From an uncultured beta proteobacterium (GTDB lineage: Bacteria > Pseudomonadota > Gammaproteobacteria > Burkholderiales > Rhodocyclaceae), in the NCBI GenBank assembly GCA_903910495.1, contig CAIVZW010000238.1, positions 1 through 9,458 on the forward strand: 9,458 bases of DNA, given 5' to 3'. Of this stretch, positions 6,160 to 9,458 are shown piece by piece. Within the stretch, counting starts at the first letter, position 1. Every line of letters begins with the position of its first letter. The notes under the pieces were generated by a model. That model was not told the origin of the DNA. It saw only the letters and a list, made by a program, of their open reading frames with translations, and searched no databases. The translations under genes were made by a program, and so were the position numbers.

Positions 6160-7001
6160 ATGGATGAGGTCTGGACGGTTGTCCTGATCCTCAATTCAAC
6201 CGTCGGACGGCGAGGGCGCAGAGCGCCTCGCGGTCACGACTTCATGAAGGGGAAACGTCGTTCGCGCGATGGGTTATCGGGCGAACTGGAAAGTCCGATA
6301 GCAATAAGCCTGCACAACGAACTGAGAACGACGTGCTTGGCACGTCGTAAATGATGGTTCTTGGGCTGGAGTTGTTAAGGGACTCCTACCTCGTTTCCAG
6401 AAAGCGAATCCGAAGTGGGGTGGGTGCTCCTGGGAAGGGGGGAGGGGTAGTCGCGCGACAAGATACGCAAAAATTTGTATAAAATTTCTGTAGCTAAATA
6501 TGACATAGGCACGCTTTGGCGGAGAAAGGGAGGTCGCGGCTATTATCACAATAGGCCGTTGATCAGATGTTGCTCCGGGAGTTGCTATTGACCCAGTCTG
6601 ACAATATTTTTCACCTGACAGCCTGCAATGACTTTGCTGACGTTCGGGTTCCGTATCCTTTGTCAGCAATGCGGCTATCTGGCCGATACGTCCGCTATGC
6701 CTTGAAGATCAGTCGGTCTCCGATAGATGTCCGGTTACGAGGTGAATCGGACGTTTTGACCGGGTGAAACTGATCCAATCCGGAAGTAGCTCTTAACGAA
6801 TTCGTTGCCGCAAACCGGACATTGGCGAACTCACTCGACCGAAGCAGACCGTCAAGAGGATTCCAATGAAGGCACACTTCTCGGCCTGACCGGCCACTCA
6901 TGTCTTGCTGCCTAGGCGACCGCAACTCATTCGCATTGCTGTCGTTCAATGATCTCCAGAAGAAAATCAATGGCAGAGCGGTTGCTTAGCGAAAAGGGGG
7001 A
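6160..7001. other. Region without recognisable gene; contains two inverted repeats
   Basis: No frame here shows a family pattern together with a ribosome binding site. The region holds two inverted repeats: an imperfect hairpin at 6210-6231 (one bulged base, three-base loop) and a perfect 9-bp repeat ACGACGTGC/GCACGTCGT at 6328-6336 and 6340-6348. A G-rich patch (6414-6449) is followed by an AT-rich patch (about 6468-6506). From about 6550 to 6990 the base composition is even, and short words such as CCGGACAT and TCGGACGT recur, as in eroded intergenic DNA. A 91-codon - strand frame (6695-6970) has no ribosome binding site and no family signature, so it is not called. Confidence 0.5.
6328..6348. 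repeat. Perfect 9-bp inverted repeat, 3-base spacer
   Basis: ACGACGTGC at 6328-6336 and GCACGTCGT at 6340-6348 are exact reverse complements separated by TTG. No T tract of note follows on either strand, so an operator or a structured RNA element of the leader of the - strand small-gene operon is as likely as a terminator. Confidence 0.5.
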
Positions 7002-7196
7002 CTAAAACAGCGTTTGGTGCTCGGGCGTATTGGCTCCGAAGCCAAACCACATGACGCAATAAATTGCGATGTCAAGAACGGAACTGACCGGCCCGAAGAA
7101 GAGCATGAAACGCCCGATGTCAGCAGGGTTCTACTTCTGCGGACTTTTGAAGAGTTCGTCGTCGACGTTGTCGAAAGGAATCGCATCCAAGAAGAA
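7002..7196 (-). pseudogene. mgtA: Relic of an MgtA-type Mg2+ P-type ATPase (C-terminal part)
   Basis: On the - strand from about 7196 to 7002 the frame reads FFLDAIPFDNVDDELFK, then SPQK, a TAG stop (7131-7133), then NPADIGRFMLFFGPVSSVLD, a hydrophobic stretch, and FGANTPEHQTLF, ended by a second TAG (7002-7004). This is the C-terminal segment of MgtA/MgtB magnesium importers, where I recall 'IPFDNVDEE', 'KPQRWNPADIGRFM.FFGP.SS.FD' and 'NTPEHQTLFQSGWF'. The two stops fall where a tryptophan (TGG) and a glutamine (CAG) are expected, so each is explained by one base change. A third in-frame stop, TAA, lies at 7197-7199, and the rest of the roughly 900-residue protein is absent on both sides. 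The fragment cannot make a working transporter. It sits just upstream of the TRAP promoter, so an old rearrangement probably joined the two. Confidence 0.78.
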
Positions 7197-7212
7197 TTAA
7201 TAAGCAAATTCC

Positions 7213-7239
7213 TTGACATTCCTTTTAAGCCATTATAGT
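7213..7239 (+). promoter_or_regulatory. Sigma-70-type promoter of the TRAP operon
   Basis: TTGACA at 7213-7218 matches the -35 consensus exactly, and TATAGT at 7234-7239 is a good -10 box. The spacer is 15 bases, shorter than the optimum of 17, so the promoter may need an activator or be weak unless DNA is distorted by a regulator. It lies about 75 bases before the dctP start. Confidence 0.6.
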
Positions 7240-7243
7240 CTGC

Positions 7244-7287
7244 TGTCAGACAATCAGATCAGGTACTAATAATTGTCTGCTCGACAA
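7244..7287. promoter_or_regulatory. Operator candidate with nested inverted repeats upstream of dctP
   Basis: CAGACAAT (7247-7254) and ATTGTCTG (7272-7279) are exact reverse complements separated by 17 bases. Each arm is also part of a smaller palindrome: TGTC-A-GACA at 7244-7252 and TTGTC-N5-GACAA at 7273-7287. The site begins immediately downstream of the -10 box, a position where a bound protein would block transcription. Short TTGT...ACAA palindromes are typical for GntR/FadR-type regulators that control organic acid uptake genes, but no regulator gene is present in the window. Confidence 0.6.
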
Positions 7288-7315
7288 CATCAACGTCACT
7301 AAATAGGAGTTGCCA

Positions 7316-8320
7316 ATGAACCCCAGAAATCAAGTTAAACGCATGTTGCAGATGACACTGGCCATGCTGGTTGTCGTCCCCGTCGTGGCCCTGGCGCAGA
7401 CGCCGACACCAGAAAAGACATGGCGTCTCGGGCATCAGTACTCGATCGACCACCCGGTGGCCTTGGGTGCCGTGCGCGCGGCCGAGGTGCTTGCTCAGCG
7501 TTCGGGCGGGCGTTTGAAGATCAACGTGTTTCCGGCCGGCCAACTCGGTACCGGCAAGGAACTCGACCAACAGGTCAGCGACGACAGCCTGGACTTCACG
7601 ATTGAAGGTCCGGGTATCCTTGGCCTGTGGCAGAAGACTTTGTCGATCTACGAAGCGCCCTTTGTCGCCCGTGACTGGGATCACCTAGTGAAGATCATGG
7701 AAGGCGACTGGGGCCAAGCCCAATTCAAATTGCTGGCTGCCAACCAGAACATCCAGAAGGCGGGACGTCCCTGGTATTACGGCGCGCGTCACTTCACCAC
7801 GCGCAATACAGCACTGCGTACACCAGCCGACGCCAAGGGGTTAAAGTTCCGTGTGCCGGAAGTACCGCAATATCTAGACATGATCCGCGCGATCGGCGCG
7901 ACGCCAACTCCGATGGCGCTGGCCGAAGTCTACCTAAGCCTGCAGACCGGTGTGACTGACGGCCAGGAAAACCCGCTGCCGACCATAAACGCGTTCAAGT
8001 TCTTCGAGGTGCAAAAGTTCGTCAACCTAACCGCACACATTGTTAATCCTTTGATGCCGCTGATGAGCGCGAAAAAATGGAATGCCTTGTCCGCTGCCGA
8101 CCAGAAGCTAGTGCGCGAAGCGTTCGACGCCGGCGCCGAAGTCAATGACGCCGCTTTGCGTGCGCTGGAGACAAAGCTGATTGGCGAGTTTAAGTCCAAG
8201 GGTGTGACTATCATCGACCCCGACCGCGACGCCTTCCGCGCGGCTATGAAACCTGTTTACGAGAAGAACGAAGCGGCCTGGGGCAAAGGCGTGCTCGAAC
8301 AACTGCAGGCGATCAAATGA
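7316..8320 (+). CDS. dctP: TRAP transporter substrate-binding protein, DctP family
   Basis: I start at ATG 7316, six bases after AGGAG (7305-7309), rather than the TTG at 7310. The 334-residue precursor has a basic N-terminus, a hydrophobic core (about 11-27) and a likely signal peptidase site after ALA (residues 25-27), so it is exported to the periplasm. The family features are in order: WRLGHQYSIDHP (36-47), FPAGQLGTGKEL (72-83), APFVARDWDHL (114-124), GARHFTTRN (156-164), the GLKFRVPEVP segment with R179 at the position of the carboxylate-binding arginine, and GVTDGQENPL (212-221). It captures an organic acid and delivers it to the DctQM membrane complex. Its TGA overlaps the dctQ start. 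R179 argues for a carboxylate ligand; which one cannot be told from the sequence. Confidence 0.95.
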   Translation: MNPRNQVKRMLQMTLAMLVVVPVVALAQTPTPEKTWRLGHQYSIDHPVALGAVRAAEVLAQRSGGRLKINVFPAGQLGTGKELDQQVSDDSLDFTIEGPGILGLWQKTLSIYEAPFVARDWDHLVKIMEGDWGQAQFKLLAANQNIQKAGRPWYYGARHFTTRNTALRTPADAKGLKFRVPEVPQYLDMIRAIGATPTPMALAEVYLSLQTGVTDGQENPLPTINAFKFFEVQKFVNLTAHIVNPLMPLMSAKKWNALSAADQKLVREAFDAGAEVNDAALRALETKLIGEFKSKGVTIIDPDRDAFRAAMKPVYEKNEAAWGKGVLEQLQAIK

Positions 8321-8823
8321 AGGCAAAGCTAAAGCAATCCCTGAGTCGCTTCGAGGACGAAATCGCCGGCTTCCTGATGGCCGTGCTGACGATTGCGTTG
8401 GCCCTGCAGGTCATTACGCGCTACGTCTTCAACGAACCGCTGTCGTGGACGGAAGAGGTGTCGCGTCACCTGTTCGTGTGGATGGTGTTCTTCGGCGCCA
8501 GCGGTGCCATCAGGGAACGCAGCCACGTGGCCATCGAGTTGCTGGTAACGCGACTGCCGCGCAAGGTACAGCTTTACACCGCACTGCTGTGCAACGTGAT
8601 GGTGCTGTTCTTCCTGGGCAACCTGTTGTACTGGGGCGCTAAAGCAGTGGATCGCATGTGGAGCCTGCCGACTGCAACCCTAGAGTTGCCGGTTGGGCTG
8701 GTGTATCTGGTGATACCACTGTGCGCAGCGCTGATGATGGCGCGTACCGTGGTCAACATGGTTGCGGATGTCCGGAGCGGCGGCGCCACCTTGTCCAATC
8801 TGGAACAAGACGTACTAATGTAA
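8317..8823 (+). CDS. dctQ: TRAP transporter small membrane subunit, DctQ family
   Basis: The 168-residue protein shows four membrane segments at about 15-35, 50-66, 87-108 and 124-145, the standard topology of DctQ. The family signature is visible across the first two: RYVFNEPLSWTEEVSRHLFVWMVFFGAS, then IRERSHVAIE, with the conserved glutamates and the histidine after the second helix. Together with DctM it forms the inner-membrane complex that imports the substrate released by DctP, driven by an ion gradient (usually sodium in this family). The start ATG overlaps the dctP stop (ATGA at 8317-8320), so translation is coupled. The gene for the large subunit begins 10 bases after its stop. Confidence 0.95.
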   Translation: MKAKLKQSLSRFEDEIAGFLMAVLTIALALQVITRYVFNEPLSWTEEVSRHLFVWMVFFGASGAIRERSHVAIELLVTRLPRKVQLYTALLCNVMVLFFLGNLLYWGAKAVDRMWSLPTATLELPVGLVYLVIPLCAALMMARTVVNMVADVRSGGATLSNLEQDVLM

Positions 8824-8833
8824 AGGATATTCC

Positions 8834-9458
8834 GTGATTACATATTTCCTCATCGGCTGGCTGGTGATGTTGCTGCTCGGAATGCCTGTGGCATTTTCGA
8901 TCGGTGCCATCAGCTTTGCCTTTCTGTGGTTCGAGGGCGGAACCATGACCAGCATGCCGCAGCGCATGTTTGCCTCGCTTGACTCGTTTCCGTTGCTTGC
9001 CGTGCCAACCTTCATCCTAGCCGGTGAAGTCATGAACTCCGGTGGCGTGACCCGGCGCATTGTGGATTTCGCGCGGGTGTGGCTGGGACACATTACCGGC
9101 GGTCTTGGCCATGTGAACGTGATGGCCAACGTAATTGTCTCGGGCATGTCGGGATCTGCCCTGGCAGAAGCGGCGGGAGTCGGCAGCGTGATGATTCAAG
9201 CCATGAAGGACGACGGATTCCCTGCCAAATTCGCCGGCGCTCTGACGGCTTCGGCGAGCATCATTGGCCCTCTGATTCCGCCCAGTATCCCCTTCGTCAT
9301 TTACGCGGTGATGGCCAGCGTCTCGGCCGGCAAACTCTTACTCGCCGGATTCGTTCCCGGCATCCTGACTGCCATCGCGCTGATGATCTATGTCTACTAC
9401 ATTTCCAAGAAGAGAGGCTATCCAAAACGCCAATCGACTACTTGGCTTGAAAAATGGA
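8834..9458 (+). CDS. dctM: TRAP transporter large membrane subunit, DctM family, N-terminal half
   Basis: The frame starts at GTG 8834 (MITYFLIGWLVMLLLG), with an AAAGGA ribosome binding site at 8822-8827, and runs off the right edge after 208 codons, about half of the usual 425 or so residues. The sequence carries the DctM landmarks: GMPVAFSIG near the N-terminus, LAVPTFILAGEVMNSGGVTRRI (about 55-76), the glycine/serine-rich GMSGSALAEAAGVGSVM around 104-120, and SIIGPLIPPSIPFVIYAVMAS around 140-160, the part that forms the first half of the transport site. DctM is the ion-coupled channel-forming subunit. The usual order P-Q-M is kept and no defects are visible in this half. The last part reads YYISKKRGYPKR, the cytoplasmic loop typical of the middle of the protein. 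Confidence 0.94.
   Translation, partial: MITYFLIGWLVMLLLGMPVAFSIGAISFAFLWFEGGTMTSMPQRMFASLDSFPLLAVPTFILAGEVMNSGGVTRRIVDFARVWLGHITGGLGHVNVMANVIVSGMSGSALAEAAGVGSVMIQAMKDDGFPAKFAGALTASASIIGPLIPPSIPFVIYAVMASVSAGKLLLAGFVPGILTAIALMIYVYYISKKRGYPKRQSTTWLEKW

Noticed and set aside
6274..6669. 131-codon - strand frame
   Set aside because: It crosses an AT-rich patch and a G-rich patch, contains the 9-bp inverted repeat, has no ribosome binding site and shows no domain signature.
6695..6970. 91-codon - strand frame as a hypothetical gene
   Set aside because: No ribosome binding site, no recognisable motif, low-information composition, and the surrounding DNA looks like eroded intergenic sequence.
7014..7238. 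74-codon + strand frame upstream of dctP as a possible regulator
   Set aside because: It is the complement of the MgtA relic, whose - strand reading has clear family similarity. It also runs through the promoter.
1..9458. CRISPR array, tRNA, rRNA or intact insertion sequence
   Set aside because: I looked for regularly spaced repeats, cloverleaf sequences and transposase motifs with terminal repeats and found none.

Overview
The window looks like a chromosomal stretch of a Gram-negative proteobacterium, most likely a betaproteobacterium. This rests on the GC-rich coding sequence, the style of the phage genes and the DctP-type TRAP transporter; I cannot place it to genus. It reads as three blocks with eroded DNA between them.

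1) Positions 1-4596, all on the + strand, are the right-hand end of the late region of a siphovirus-type prophage. The order is: the C-terminus of a BR0599/DUF2163 tail protein, two small tail-associated genes, a 736-residue J-like tail-tip protein with a C-terminal fibronectin-III-like part, a DUF2793 protein, a hairpin that may separate the tail and lysis modules, a DUF6127-like membrane protein, a three-TM-type holin candidate and a GH24 endolysin. Start and stop codons mostly overlap (ATGA) or abut, so these genes form one operon. The lysis pair works together: the holin candidate would permeabilise the inner membrane so that the endolysin, which has no signal peptide, can reach the cell wall.

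2) Positions 4597-7200 hold mobile-element debris and small genes, mainly on the - strand. They include a frameshifted and truncated ardC-like antirestriction gene, two small genes with good ribosome binding sites (62 and 91 residues), a possible overlapping 34-residue gene, and several strong hairpins lying just upstream of the ribosome binding sites. After about 800 bases with no recognisable gene comes a clear relic of the C-terminus of an MgtA-type magnesium P-type ATPase, interrupted by two TAG codons.

3) From 7213 to the right edge, on the + strand, is a TRAP transporter operon: a promoter, an inverted-repeat operator candidate, dctP (periplasmic binding protein), dctQ (small membrane subunit) and the first half of dctM (large membrane subunit, cut by the window edge). 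Together they would import an organic acid, probably a carboxylate, driven by an ion gradient. The substrate cannot be read from the sequence.

I see no convincing new biological system. The points most worth a second look are the TRAP operator, the mgtA relic, the ardC breakpoint next to the prophage end, and the hairpin-before-gene layout of the small-gene block.
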